Origin: Deuterostichococcus epilithicus
Lineage: Eukaryota > Chlorophyta > Trebouxiophyceae > Prasiolales > Stichococcaceae
Assembly (NCBI GenBank): GCA_033439295.1
Contig: JAVTLE010000011.1
Coordinates: 1,426,082 to 1,490,081, forward strand
Length of the DNA: 64,000 nucleotides
Direction: 5' to 3'
Under the pieces are notes generated by a model. That model was given only the letters and a program-made list of their open reading frames with translations, was not told where the DNA came from and did not search any database. This document shows positions 11,158 through 23,800 of this stretch, in pieces. The stretch's first letter is position 1; each line of letters opens with the position of its first letter. A program made the translations under genes and the position numbers.

Positions 11158-14100
11158 ATGCAGCTGCCAGACTATTTGGCCGAACGTTTTGGCATGGCGT
11201 ACAAGCTGGTGCTGCTGCTGCTGCTGCTGGCGGCTGGCATCGCCGCCGCGTCCTTCGCCCGCACGCTGCTGACAATCCAGCGCATACAGCAGAGGCTGCA
11301 GCCGGTGCCGGCGCCGACGCCGCCGACGGCGCCGCTGCAGCGATGGCTGCACGACTGGCTGGGTCCGATCGTGCCGCTGTACAAGAATACGCCGTGGGAA
11401 GTCATGCGGCAGTGGGTGGCGGAGTCGCCGCCCATCGTCCGCATCCGCATCCTGCTGCGGCCGTGCATTATTGTCGGCAGCGCCGCCGGCCTGAAGCGCA
11501 TCTTCCAGGTGAACAAGCCAACGAGGATACATGGGCCCTGCTGTTGCATCATTGGACGCAGGACCTTGCACGGCCGCAGTTGCACGACTGGCACCTTTCC
11601 AGGGGGAAAGCTCAATTTGCTCATGGGCAAACACACAGCGCAGGAGGTTGGCTCATCGAGTCACTCGGCGAGTGGCAGTTTTGCGCGATCCTGCTGCACA
11701 TCTTCTGGCCGACCGCCCACCAAGAAACCGTGTCGAATGTCGCAGACGAAACAGCGGCTGTACGAAAAGGACCTGGACTTTTCGTACCACCCCTTCCTGC
11801 CCATCCTGGGCTCGGGGCTGGTGACGGCCAACGGCGCGCTGTGGCAGGCGCAGCGCCTGCTCATCGGGCCCGCGCTGCGGCTGGACATCCTGGACGATGT
11901 GGTTGGCATCGCGAAAGCCGCGGTGGACCGGCTCAGCAAGAAGCTGGCGCGTGTAAAGGTGGGTGACTGGCCATCGCCCATGCAGCCGATGCACAAATGG
12001 GTGCGGCAGGGGCCCGGGGGCGCCGCGTGCCGCGCTTCTGTTGCCGCAGCGACACCGCTGCAGTGGAAGGGCCGGGCCGGGCTGGCGCCGCCGGCATCTG
12101 CAAATAACTCTTCAAACAGGTCATGCCGCTAACTGAATGAAGCAGGCGCAGTGGTGAATTGGCACCTTGATGCGCAGGGCACTGGGCGGCCGGTAGATAT
12201 GGAGGAGGAGTTCCGCCTGCTCACGCTGCAAGTCATTGGGGAGGCCATTCTGGGGCTGCCCTACGAGGAGTGCGACAAGGTGGGCAGCTTTTGACACGCT
12301 TTTGTGCGGAGTGTGGCAGATTGCTGGAGTAAGGAGGTCCGTTCGGTTGGCGCCACTGGCTCTCGAGCGGCGTGCTTACAGTGTTCTTCAGCATGCATGG
12401 CTTGCATGGCCAGTGGCGCGTGTCGTGCGCCGGCGTCACTACACACGCGAGCGACAACCCAAACCAAGCCAACTCAAACCATGCTGGCTGAGGTCGCAGC
12501 ATCCGAAAGGAACAGTTGCACGCCTGCCAACCATCGACAAGGACAGTTCATTCTGCGACCCGATTGCATAACGGCGAGCCTGCCTCGCCCCGTGCACCTC
12601 GTAGTTTCTTCCGCATCTGTTCCTACCGGTCAGACTGCTCTGCAATCGCGCTCTGCAGTCTGTTGCAGCCGGCCACCCCTCTCTTGTCCTATGCACCCGC
12701 AGGTGTTTCCGCAGCTGTACCTTCCGGTCATGGAGGAGAGCAACCGGCGGGTGCTGCAGCCGTGGCGCGAATGGCTGCCCAGCCCTGCACTGTTCCTGTT
12801 CAACAGCCGCATGCGGCGACTCAACTCCTATATCTTAGGATTGCTGCGGCAGCGCTGGGCAGCGCGGCGGGCGCGCAAGGGGCCTGCCAAGCCGGATGTG
12901 CTGGAACGCATCCTGGCGGCCGTGGAGGTGACCTCCTGTCCTATCTCCACGGGCTGTTGCAAAATTACTTTGTTCGGCTTTGTCATTCCAGCATGACCAA
13001 GCCCACCGCGTAGCGCATCACCGCATCTGCGACATGCACCTCTACGGGAACTCTTTCTGTGTTCCTGCTACGTCACCGTATGTGGAGGTGTGCCAGCTTC
13101 ACAACATCGTGTCAGGCGCTGCAGCTTCAGCAGAAGTATGTGACGCACAAAACATCACGAACCTCCCCAACATCAGATGCATAGCATGGGACGAAATATG
13201 ACACGGCAATTCTAGCCACTTGCTGAACCAGGAAAACGAGCGTTGGGACGCGGGGCGCTGCAGCCGCAGCTGCGCTACAATATCAGGATCTTTCTACTGG
13301 CAGGCGGGAACCATCGTCCCACCTATCGGTATCGAATCATTCACTGTTGCCGCAGGAGCGGGGGGAGAGCTGGGATGGGGCGCTGGAGACGCAGCTGTGC
13401 TACGAGATCAAGACCTTCCTGCTGGCGGGTCACGAGACCAGCGCAGCCATGCTGACCTGGACGCTGTATGAGCTCACTCAGCACCCGGACGCCCTCGCCA
13501 AGGTGGGCCTTTCATGCCAGTATGTCCTGCCAGTCTCTGTCGCACGACGGCAACTCTGGTGATGCCACTCAGCCTGGAGCATGGTGTATACGTGTGAGGA
13601 TTGCTGTGCCAGCCGCAATGGTCAGTGACTGTCCACGAGTATTCAACGGGGGATCTCCTGTTTGCACCCACTGCAAGTGTTGGCTGAGATGCGCTGCAGG
13701 TGAAGGACGAAGCGGTGCGGGCGTTTGGCCAGGATGAGCGGCAGCTGTCGCGGCAGGCCGTGGAGGACATGACTTACACCGTCAGCGCGCTCAAGGTGCT
13801 GCGCCTTCTGCTGCATGGAGTGGTCGGCAGCGCAGGTGCAGCGCCCTGCCGGCTGCCTGCAGCTGTTGCGGCGCCGCTCGTCCAGCCTGTCTGCCTCGGG
13901 CACAAGAGCCGGTGCTGGCCGTCCAACGCGCCCCGCCGCGAGCATACCTTCATTGCACTGTTGCGAAATCGCTAATCAAATTTCTTGATCGCCAATCGCA
14001 GGAGTCGTTGCGGAAGTATTCGGTGGTTCCTGTGGTCGTGCGCCATCTGTCGACGGACGATGAGTTGGAGGGCCACGCCATCCCCGCCGGCACCACCGTC

Positions 14101-14986
14101 ATCTGCCACCTGCAGGCACGAGATTTCTGCTTCTAATTGCCTGACTTCGGAATCAAAATCCCGCAGCAAAGACTGTCCTTGCTTACTATCCTTGTGCCGA
14201 CATGAGGCTGCGGCTCGTGTGGTCATGACATTGGCGCCACGGGCGCAGCTGGCTGCTCGCAGCGCTGTGTTGCCTTCCTTTGCACCGCAGGCGAGGGGTT
14301 CTGTAACTGCACTGTCTGCGGGGCCAAGGATGCCCGGTAGGACTTGCAGCAGAGCTGCTGCACTTCCATCAGTGAGTAAAGCCTTTTGCATTCGCAGGCG
14401 GTTCACCATGCCTGGAAGACGCCAGAGGCGTGGCGTCCGCAGCGCTTCATGCCGCAGGGGGAGTACGACTCGTTCGACGAGGACATCCGCCCTTACATGG
14501 TTCGCATGCGCAGCGGCCCTCCCACTGCAGACAGATCAGCTGTGCTTTGCCGCAGGCGTTGCCCGCCTGTTGACCGGCAGCATGCAGACTGTGCTGACAG
14601 CTTGCAAAATCAATGCACGCTTGGATGTGAGCAACGCGCCGCAGTCATTCAAGCATCTCGTGTCTGCTTCGCGCAGTTCGTCCCCTTCATCCAGGGCCCA
14701 AGGAACTGCCTCGGGCAGTTCTTCGCGCTGCTGGAGGCACGAGTGGTGCTGGCGCTCCTGGTCAAGGTGCGACCACTATTGATGGGCCGGCGGTGCCACG
14801 TGCAGCAAGGTTCAGCCTGTCTGTACGAAGCATGAAGTGCAGTTTGAGCTCCGCCATTGCATTGAAGGGACATTTGTGCCGCTGCAGCGATTCAAGTTCC
14901 GCAACGTGCGTAGCGATGCCGGCGTCAGGCACCCATCTGTCATCCCAGTGGGCCCGCGGCATGGCATGCAGCTTCTGGTCGACTGA
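11158..14986 (+). CDS. Cytochrome P450 monooxygenase
   Basis: Ten exons: 11158-11508, 11746-11962, 12146-12279, 12703-12927, 13356-13502, 13700-13795, 14002-14115, 14398-14499, 14677-14766 and 14888-14986. They give 524 residues. The N-terminus has a hydrophobic anchor (AYKLVLLLLLLAAGIAAAS) followed by a Pro-rich hinge, so the protein is probably ER-bound. Canonical P450 motifs are all present: I-helix oxygen-binding AGHETS (residues 333-338), K-helix ExxR as ESLR (391-394), the PERF-region WRPQRF, and heme-binding FIQGPRNCLG with Cys473 as axial ligand. The sequence looks like the CYP97/CYP4-like side of the superfamily (AGHETSAAMLTWTLYELTQH), but I cannot assign a CYP family or substrate. 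The intron at 14116-14397 begins with GC. The intron at 12928-13355 holds a decayed duplicate of exon 5. An upstream in-frame ATG at 11074 is an alternative start. Confidence 0.88.
13238..13317 (+). pseudogene. Decayed duplicate of P450 exon 5 inside an intron
   Basis: About 80 bases within the intron before exon 5 align with the start of exon 5 at 13356. In one frame they read ALQPQLRYNIRIFLLAGGNH, compared with ALETQLCYEIKTFLLAGHET in the real exon. The AGHETS motif is ruined and the frame is not usable across the copy. A duplicated exon that has lost function is the simplest reading. Confidence 0.65.
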
Positions 14987-15493
14987 AGGAGTGAGGAATA
15001 TGCAGGCTTGACTGAGGGCTCAAGTGAGCTTTGAGTGAAGGTTCCACACACCAAGTCTTCGACCTGACGACCAGTGACTGACTTCGGCTTAGGTTCCGCG
15101 GCAGGGCCATGCTCTGTCGAGTGAAAATGTGCCAAACTTCGATATGCTGAATACTATGTGATGAGCCTTTCACCGGCTTGGCAGTCGGGGAAGTGGCTGA
15201 GCCGGCACCTAAAATTGCCGGGTGCAAACGCATGAGCATTGCAGTGCCCGCAACCACCTCAGGCCATCTGCAACTCGGGAGCGGACGGTCCGTATGCAAA
15301 GACTAATCAGCATCGGTTGAGGATGCTGCACCGATTCTGGCGCTTCCAACCGGCAATGCTGTGACTGGTGTACCAAGGTGACAGCACCGATTCCTCCAGA
15401 ACGTGGTCGCACTATCTACCATGCCTTAGCCACGGGCCCCTTCAGCTTTGACGAGACAGAATAGAGATAGATTCGAGGCGCCACCCCCCGCAC
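14987..15493. other. Intergenic, no gene seen
   Basis: These 507 bases lie between the P450 stop and the ATG of the ZUFSP-like gene. I see no coding motif and no TGTAA on the plus strand. Confidence 0.4.
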
Positions 15494-18400
15494 ATGGCCC
15501 AAACCCAGTCCCTGTGCCCAATCTGCGGCGTGCTGCAGCCAAGCGCCGAAATTCAGGTGGTTCTTGCTTGCTACACTCAACCCTTGGCTCGCCACGGCAC
15601 GGCGTCATTGATAACTTCAGACTCTTTTCTGAGAGATTCTTTGCTTGAGCAATGCGCTCTTGGCTGTTGTGCACAATGTCCAAAGTCACTTGTGCGCCTG
15701 CCCCAACCGCCAGTGACACAAGGTCTGCTTGCACAGGCACACTGCGAGGCGCACTTTGTGGAGCAGGAAGACTCGCCTGGGAAGAGGAGGTGTGTTTCTT
15801 GTGGTCTTGCTGCCTTGCATCTACGAATAACCCTCCAAGGCCGAGGTCATACATCGCATCATTGTTGCAAAGACACGCGGCAGGCTCATCCTGGGTCGTG
15901 CACCTTGTAAAGGGTGGCGAGCCTCTCTATGACGGCGCCATGCAGGCTACTAGCACGCTACATTTCTGACCGAACGAAGCTCAAACCCCACGCAGGCAGC
16001 CGAGGCTGTCCGGCGGCGACGGCGCCTCGGGGCTCCAGCACAATGGCGAACGCAAGTCTCTGGACACTCCAGTGGTCAGGTGATGCCGGATCATCGACTG
16101 TCCAGTGCAGCTTTCTGTTGTTGGTGGCCATGATATTTTCTGACGAGGTTGCTTTGCGGTGCTCGTGGTGGCCGCCACTGCCTCACCTGCTGTGCGCCCG
16201 TATCTGCAGGCCGGAGCCGCTGCAGCCAACCTGCTGCAATGGCACAGGCAGCGACCTGGTGCCCCTGATCGCGCGCTGCCTGGAGGCCCAGCAGAACTGC
16301 GCCTTTGCAGCGGCCTTGGCTGGTGAGGCTGCATGATGTTGCCTGGGTCCCGCATCGAACCCAGTGCGAAATCGGCATCCCGCATTCCCACTGTCCCGTG
16401 GCTGGCTCTCAACGCATCGTCAGTCCCTGATATGTTTGTGCGATTCCTCGGAAGCTGCTGTAACCACCTCTGCCTCGTGTACCAGCGAGTGCCCGCCCTT
16501 GGTACCGTGCAGGGTCCGGCGACCACTACCAATCGGAGGGCGTGGACACGGGGTGGGGCTGCGGATACCGCAACATCCAAATGCTGGTGGCGCACCTGCT
16601 CGGGCGCAGCGAGGTACGTGTTTGCCTTGCGGCCTGCGGCCTGATCCCGCGTGCTAGCGCATCGCACTGTGCGGCGCCGAGCGGATCGCTCCTCGAGGCG
16701 CTGTGTCCGTGCACCCATGCCGTGCAGAATCCAGCCGCACACCAGGCGCACAGCGATGCCGGCACGGGCAGCCGCCAGCAGAGCAGACGGTGTGAGCCAG
16801 CTTGCTGACTCTGCGACAGGAGATGCGGGAGGCGCTGTTTGACGGTTGCGGCTTTGTGCCAGACATCCCGTCCCTCCAGGCGCTGGTGGAGGCCTCCTGG
16901 GCCAAGGGCTGGGACAGGTGTGCACGTATACAACCCCGCGTACCGTCTGCTCTGAGCATCGCCCGGCAAGCTCCGCCCTAGGAGGCCCGCAGCGTTGATA
17001 GAGCTGCGCATACGACACAGCAGGAGTCGGCTCATGCCGTTTCAGCAGGCACACGGGAAGGAGGAACGGTGACACTTTCAGAGGCTATGACGCTATGATG
17101 TACCACAATCGTGGAGCAAGAAGCCACGATGCTGTGGTGCACCACACCTGTGGACCTCATCAGTGACCTCAGCAGCGCCTCCTCTACTCCGGGCCTGTGA
17201 CGGAGTCCCGACTCGCTCATGATGATGAGTACGGGTCTGTTTGTGCAGGGCTGGCTACGAACAGCTCGGCGGCAGGCTGCGGGGCTCGCACACCTGGATA
17301 GGCACCACTGAGTGTGCCGCTCTGCTGCGCTCCTACCGGCTGCGCGCCGAGATCGTCGACTTCGAGGTGGGCTGCCTCACCGCTGCACGTTTGGGCGTGC
17401 TAGGCAGGCACTGGCGGGGCTGTGCAGTCTGCAGTGTGCAGAGACTGCATCCATGGCCAAGGACATGCGGCGTGAAGGCATCTGCCAAGGCGGCCGCCGT
17501 ACAGCCCTGCACAGATGGCATCTTGTCGCACAGAGCCAGCAATGCTGCATCGGCAATTCTTCGGCACACTGCTTCCCGCTGGATGTGTCGCGGATCCCTT
17601 GGCCTGCGAGGCAGGCGGAGGGCTGCAGGCTGGCTGAGGACGCACCAGCACCAGGTTTCAGCTGAACACATCGACAAATGTTCCGATTCCTTTTTCAAGC
17701 GGCTTTTCTATAAGCGGGCTTTTTGATGCCCAACTTGCGGCCGCCGCCGAGCAGGGCGGGCGCGGACAGGTGCCGCTGCGGGCTGCGGAGGTGCACGGCG
17801 ACCAGTCGCGCCCGGCGCACGACGGCAGCGCTGGCGACACCGCCAGCGAGGAGGTGCACCCCGGCGTGCAGTGCGATGGCTGCGACGTCTGGCCGATCAC
17901 AGGTAGTCCGCCCCCGCCGCCCGCCCAGGCCTGCACCGCCGCCCTGGTGCCGCTGTGATGCACCCACGGCCGAAGCTGTTGCCTGGCCTGTCCAGCCGCT
18001 GCATGCATGCCCTGCCACACGGCCGCCGATGCAACGTCACAGGCTGGCCGTGACTGGCACGGCTGCCTGGACTCGGGCTCTATTCCCCAAAACAGGTTCT
18101 GCCGCTCTACTGCAGCGTGGCCTGCCTGGGCGCAACAGAGCATTGCTTCAAGAGTTAGTAGCTCCTCAAATGTGCCGTCCTTCCCATAGTTTCCCTGGCA
18201 CTGCAAGGCCCTGCTGCATGAGCCAGCAGCTTCTCATGCTCATGCTGCTGCTCAAATTCTCAGTTTCAACCGCAGGGCCCTGCTACACGAGCCAGAAGGT
18301 GGCCAACTACGACCTGTGCGGCCGCTGCCGCGCACAGCCCAAGGCAGAAGAGGCAGCCCCCTTTGCCCGCCGCCAAGGTCGGTCCTGCTGACTGCGACAG

Positions 18401-19897
18401 ATGCCCTTGTCAGGTCTGACTGAGCTGTTGCCGCTGATGGCACGAGTGTGCCGCTTGGGAGGTATTGGCGCCGCATTGAGCTGCAATAGGGTTTGTGAAT
18501 ACGGCAGCCAGATTCTGCAATGCTGCGTGTGCCTCCCAGGGCGCAAGCAGGGCCAGGAGGACAATGGTCCGGCGCTTATGAAGTGGTACGCTTCCGCAGG
18601 TCGCATTTGCCGAGGTTGCATGCAAGGTCGCCTGGCAGCTGTATGGCCTAGGCCCCTGCTCCGGCTTGCGATGTCTGATGAGGCGCCTGCAATGGGCGCT
18701 GCAGTCTGTGCTGCAGACTCTTCGACTGCACCCGAGCCGCATCGCCAATGATTTCCGTTGTGCACATGTCGCCTGCAGGGTTTGGAAGTACTTCACGGGG
18801 GAGGAGGTGCCGGGGCTGCGGCGCGCCGAGAGCAGCGGCGGCAACGCATTCCAGCACATGATGAGCAACGCGCGCCGCAGCGGCAACCGTGTGGTCCGTT
18901 CGGACAAGTCGCCGCTCTACTTCCAGCACGAGGTGGGCGCATGTCACTTGGGTGCCTGCAGGCGTGAGCGGTGTCCGCGCTATCAAGTGCTTGCTTCCTG
19001 GTGGATGCAAATAGCCCTGGGACCTGGCACGAGACAGCCGTTCAACTGTGGGCCGGTCCCCACTTCCGCGTTGCTGCCCGACCCTGTCGACACTCGGCCT
19101 GGACGATCCGCAAGGCTGGGTCGGGGAGGCTCTGCTTTGGACACCGGCAGCTGAAGACGCGCGTGCTCTCTGTTGCGCAGGGCCACTCACGAACTATTGT
19201 GGGTGTGGAGTGCCGGCAGCAGCCCGACGGCGAGGTTGGTGCCCTTGTTACTTGCCTCCCAGCTGCTGCTGGAGACCCTCATCGTGGCCGGGATCGCCAC
19301 GCGACTGCTCCACCACCTGTGCATGTGGTACTTCCATGTCATGTGTGGCCCGCGCTGCAAGCTCTGCCATCCGCGTGAATTCGAAGTCGCAAGCGAAGCC
19401 TGGACTCGGAAGCTGGATCCCGAAGTCGAACGCAGGAAACGACGGTCACCGGACAAGCGCAGGTGTGGTCGCTGCTGGTGCTGGACCCCAACCAGAAGTC
19501 GGCCGAGCTGCGCTCGGCGCTGCACGCCGGCCGCGGCTGGCAGCGCATGCTCAAGCGCGGCGAGCACACCCTCAGGTGCCCCCCCCCTCCACTACCCGCG
19601 GCCTTGCTCGTGGTCACGCATCTGCTGCCTCGTCAATGACTCCGCGCGCTCAGCCCTGCGGCGGCTTGCTGCGTGCCACACGCCCCGCCGTCATCTAGGG
19701 GGGTCATCCGCAGCGCATGCACGCGCGCACTGCCTCCAGTGGCCCCGCACGCGAGTGAGGCACGCTGTTCTGACGGCTGCGTCTGGCCCGCATGCTGCAG
19801 CAAGGCAGAGTACCAGGTGCTGTACGTCCGCGACGGCCTGGCGCCGCCAGAGGAGTCAGAGGACAGTAAGGTGATCCGTGCCGTCGAGAGGTTCTGA
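15494..19897 (+). CDS. ZUFSP/UFSP-type C78 cysteine protease with C2H2 and ZZ-like fingers
   Basis: About 13 exons. Supported ones are 15494-15556, 15737-15789, 15996-16079, 16210-16322, 16513-16613, 16820-16917, 17249-17366, 17662-17902, 18276-18377, 18779-18932, 19181-19234, 19463-19575 and 19801-19897. The N-terminus is a C2H2 finger (CPICG, then HCEAH). The catalytic domain starts at HYQSEGVDTGWGCGYRN, with the nucleophile Cys in WGCGYRN. It continues with SHTWIGTTECAALLRSYRL, RAEIVDFE, SPLYFQHE|GHSRTIVGVE with its conserved His, and SLLVLDPNQ with the Asp. It ends EYQVLYVRDGLAPPEE. Relatives cleave UFM1 or K63-linked ubiquitin, ZUFSP/ZUP1 in genome maintenance. Between VDFE and the His segment lies an inserted block with HPGVQCDGCDVWPITG and VANYDLCGRC, a ZZ-type zinc finger. 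The join between 18377 and 18779 is out of phase as modelled, so a small exon or different splice is missing there. Confidence 0.85.
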
Positions 19898-20107
19898 ACC
19901 CGAGCTTGGCGGCGGGACAGGCAGCGCCTTGTGCTGCCCGGCGGGCAGCCTCTGGCCAACGGCGGGAGCAGCGGCGCCCCACACACTGCCTGGAGGCAGT
20001 GCATGGAGTGATGGAAACACGTCCACCAGCGGCAGGGCTCGTGCCCTGCGCCGCTTGCTGGTGGTCCATAGAGCGGGGCCGGCCGCCGCTCGCGGTGCGG
20101 GCAAGAA

Positions 20108-20560
20108 GGCCTCGAAGGGTTCACACAGATGCAAGCCCGGCCTCTGCTGGCGAAGGCCACAAGGAATGCGGGGCCTGGTCGCGCAGATGCTCCAAGTTTT
20201 CACTCATCTGCGCCCTCACAGCGCAGCAGGTCACGGCGATGATTCGAAGAGTGTCGGGCGCAGTGCAGGATATACTCAAGAATATAAGCGTCACAGGATG
20301 CGGTTGTCTCTGGCGACCCAGCGCCACACATCGAGAAAGCCTCAAAGGTTCACATAAGGCAACCCCGACCTCCGGCGGGGGAAGGCCACACGGGGTCTGG
20401 TCGTGCAGATGGTCCAAGTCATTATTACTCTGCGCCCCATGGCGCAGCGGCGCATGGCGATGTTTTGAGGAATGTCAGGCGCTGTGCAGGACATAGGTAT
20501 GCAAACAGCGTTGCAGGCATGGTTGTCTCTGGCGGAACAGCGCCACACGTAGTTACTTAT
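20108..20560. repeat. Two-copy direct tandem repeat, unit about 230 bp
   Basis: Copy 1 starts near 20111 and copy 2 near 20341. Shared blocks appear in the same order in both: GGTTCACA, GAAGGCCACA, TGGTCG(C/T)GCAGATG, CTCTGCGCCC or CATCTGCGCCC, GTGTCGGGCGCAGTGCAGGA versus ATGTCAGGCGCTGTGCAGGA, and GGTTGTCTCTGGCG followed by CAGCGCCACAC. The copies have clearly diverged. There is no long ORF and no terminal inverted repeat that I can see. It could be a piece of a transposable element, a satellite-like repeat, or a duplicated 3' UTR block. Confidence 0.8.
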
Positions 20561-20615
20561 TATAGAGTTCAACTGCCGACAGTGTCGCTGTCGCGCCGTG
20601 CACATTTGCTGTCAT

Positions 20616-20620
20616 TTACA
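20616..20620 (-). other. Candidate polyadenylation signal TGTAA (carboxypeptidase gene)
   Basis: The minus strand reads TGTAA about 204 nt beyond the stop codon of the serine carboxypeptidase. TGTAA is the established signal in chlorophyte algae. Confidence 0.45.
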
Positions 20621-20823
20621 GTGTGCTTGAGTTTGCATGCCTGTCTGTGCGAGACCAAATTCATAGGTGTGGAACGAGATAACTACTTCGACCTGGCACA
20701 GACTCACGAAAATTTCGCTGTGGATTGCATGGACTATGAATACCTACAAATGTTGGCAGTGCTGCCCGTCGCAAGGTTGATCCTGCCACTGACGATCACA
20801 CCGTGCCTGTCGACTGCGCATCG

Positions 20824-23800
20824 CTACTGCGTGACAACGTTCCTCTTCCAGCTGATCTTGCCACCCTGCGGCCTCTCCTTTGGCGTGTGGTCGAACAGGC
20901 GTCCGCGCACAAAGTCGCCAAACAGGCTCAGCATGCGCTTTGGCTGGTCCATGGGCACCTGCATCCAGCACGGAAGTGCTGACATTGGGCTCCAAGTGGC
21001 TTTCATTTTCAGTGACGAAACCGCCGCAGGGCGCTGAGGGATGTGCTGCAGATAACACGACCAGAGACCACACTGTATGTTCGCAGCTTCGCTGCTGGGC
21101 GGCTCGTACCTGCAACCCCAAACCCCAGCTCGGGTCTGCAACGACACACTCTGCGAGCACCCCGTCCAACGCACCATGTGGCCGGCGTCGAGGATCTCGA
21201 CATTGGCAAAGTGCTTGGCGCGGCGGATGAAGCCGGCCAGGTCGCCGTCCACGCGCCAGTCCTCCTTGGGCGCCGCATTGAAGGCGTCGTGGCCGTGCCA
21301 CTCCAGCGCCGACGTCCACCTGCGTGAATGAAAACAGATGACCTTACGAGCATGTTCCTGACACGGCACATGCTCCAGTGTGCATTGACCGGCACGGCAG
21401 TTGCAGACTGCGGGGGCATCGCCAGACGGGGGCCGCCCTGCTGCTTGAAGGCAGCCGCCCGGGGTTCTGTGGCGCGTGTGAATGGAACACGGTGCGCTGC
21501 TAGTCGGCAGAATTCCCTTTCCCGTGCTGCCGCAGGCCGGCACGCGCTGCTGTCTACACAAAAGAAAGCTTCAGGTGCCATTGTCTGCTGTGGCGCAGAG
21601 CGGAGCAGAGGAAGGTCAGGGACACTGCCAGGCGCACCAGTGCTGCGACAGGGAGTTGCAGATCAGGTCCTCCAGCCCGGAGTAGATGAGCACTGGCAGC
21701 CCGGAATCCAGTAGGTAAGTAACTTCCGCCGCATACGACCGCATGAAGTCGCCTGCAGCACGATGAAATGGCATGCCCTCAGCCCGAGGAGGGATATGAT
21801 GAGTTGAAGCAGTGATGGTTGTCAGGTGTCGTAGGCTGGATCAAGCTGCGGGTCATCAGTGAAAGAGGGGAGGCATGGGAGGGCCACTGGCGGGGTGAGC
21901 AACACGGAGCCCTGTGGAGGTGAGACTGCAGGCATGTTGGGCACAGCAGAGTTTGGTGCGCAGGCAGTGTCAGAGGTGAGCGCCGCACCCATGAACTCCG
22001 CATTGACATTCATGTTGCACTCCTGCCACCTGCGCTCACGATGCAGTCACGATGTTACGGCGACTGTGTCAAGATATCCAGCAGGATCGAGGCCTGGACA
22101 CCGTGAAGTTGGCCAGTGAACATCAAGAAACACCCATGTGATATTCAATCCAAGACTTGCCATACAGTGCAGCTGGGAGGCTCACACGCGGCCCTTTGGC
22201 ACGCCCAGCTTCTTGCGCACGTCCGGCCGGTTCAGGTAGTCATCGACCTTGCTGAAGTCTGCGCGTCAGAAGGCAGGATTCTTGGACCTCTTGCTGCAAG
22301 CTGCTTCATTGCTCTTGCTGCAACCTGCAAAATGCTTGCAAAATGCGAAACAGTAACGCGGTGCAGACTGTTGCGGTAAACCGGTCATGCCACATCATGA
22401 ACGGCTTTCTGTCTGCAGCTACGATGCAGGGAGGTGGGGGAGGGGAGATGCCGGCTCACCATAGCAAAGTGGCCCCACACACTTCTTGCGGATCTGCGGG
22501 GGGCATGGCACTTAAAAATCAGCTGCGCTGCTTGCAGCAGCCTGGCAGCACCCCTGCTGCGAGGGTGCATGCAACAAGCAAGCGGCGGTGACTGCGGCAC
22601 CGCGGGCAATGAGAGCCACTCTCAATGTCATCGATGCAATGCTCACATCGTAGATGTTGGCGTTGTCTGACAAGGCGACAATGGGCGCAAACTGCGTCGC
22701 CTGGCAGTAGTACAGCGACAGGTCGCAGGTGAACGGCACGCCCGAGTTGCACATCGCGATGCCCGCCTTGCAAATTGGCCACGTCTGCGTCACAGGGATC
22801 ACACTGGAGCCGTCAGAAGTGTGGTCGGCTTGTCGAGTGCATGTGAGCAGTCTGAAGCCATCAGATGTTGGGTTGGCTTGTCGACTCTGCAGCTCACCAG
22901 CTGGATGGCCTTGGACGGGCCCGAGGAGATGAGGCCTTTCGCTTCGGCGAAGGGCGCGTAGGAGCCATACTGGTTTCCTGTGGACGGCGACAGGCAACCG
23001 CTCAAACCAGCTGACACTACTCGTAGGCAGCACCACGACGTTCGTGGGACATCTTGAGAGGACCCCCTCTGCGGCAGGGACATATTAAGTGTGGCATCAT
23101 TGGGGCCTGCCAGCTCGGAGGTAACACACCTGGGTCTGTGAGGCCGTTGCCAATGGCAATGCCCTTCAGGTTGATGCGCGCGCTGGGGTGCTTGTTCTGG
23201 TTGGTGCGGTAGATGTGCGCGGCCACCGCCGGCACGTAGTGCCCCTGCGCGTGAAAACAAGGCCCGGTGTTTGGCGAGGCCTTGAGCAAGGGGCGTCTGC
23301 GGTGCCGGGCGCAGCAGACAGGCGTAGCGTCAGTGATCTCGATCATGTGACACGCACAACGCACAGCCAGGCTGCATCGATGTGCTTGCCACGGCGTGCA
23401 AGCTGTGGCAAGGCTTGACCGCCTGGAGGCAGAACGCATGCAGAAAGGAGCAGCGAGGTTGTGGAATAGGTCCAGCAATCGCCCAGCGTTGTCAGAGCGA
23501 TCAGGCAACCCACCGCATAAGACTCGCCGGTGACGTAGAAGTCACGGTTCGCCAGGTGTGGACGCGCCTTTTGGAACTCCTCCTACAGAAACACAACCTT
23601 GAAACTGCTTGTCAACATGGCGCTGGTTGTTCGGGTTTGTTGTTCGTTGTCGTGTTCGCTCCCCGTCTACCCCGCACATCAGCCCAATGTGTGGGGAATT
23701 GTTTCGACAGCCAGCGGCGGTGAAGCTACAGCGGATGCACAACATAGTGCAATGTCCATGCATCACAAGTGGGTGCCTCGACGTACCAGGAAGTCCAGCA

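Larger units (their letters stand above)
19898..20823. other. Intergenic region between convergent genes, holding a tandem repeat
   Basis: These 926 bases separate the ends of the protease and carboxypeptidase genes. They hold a two-copy repeat at 20108-20560, listed separately. A TGTAA on the minus strand at 20620-20616 lies about 200 nt past the carboxypeptidase stop and is its likely polyadenylation signal. No gene is supported. Confidence 0.5.

Noticed and set aside
15981-17075. 364-codon minus-strand ORF
   Set aside because: It is antisense to the exons and introns of the ZUFSP-like gene, which has clear catalytic motifs. The minus translation shows no domain and is Arg/Pro/Ala-rich.
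20108-20560. tRNA-derived SINE origin for the 230-bp repeat
   Set aside because: GGTTCACA near the start recalls a B box, but I found no matching A box or 3' tail, so I list it only as a repeat.
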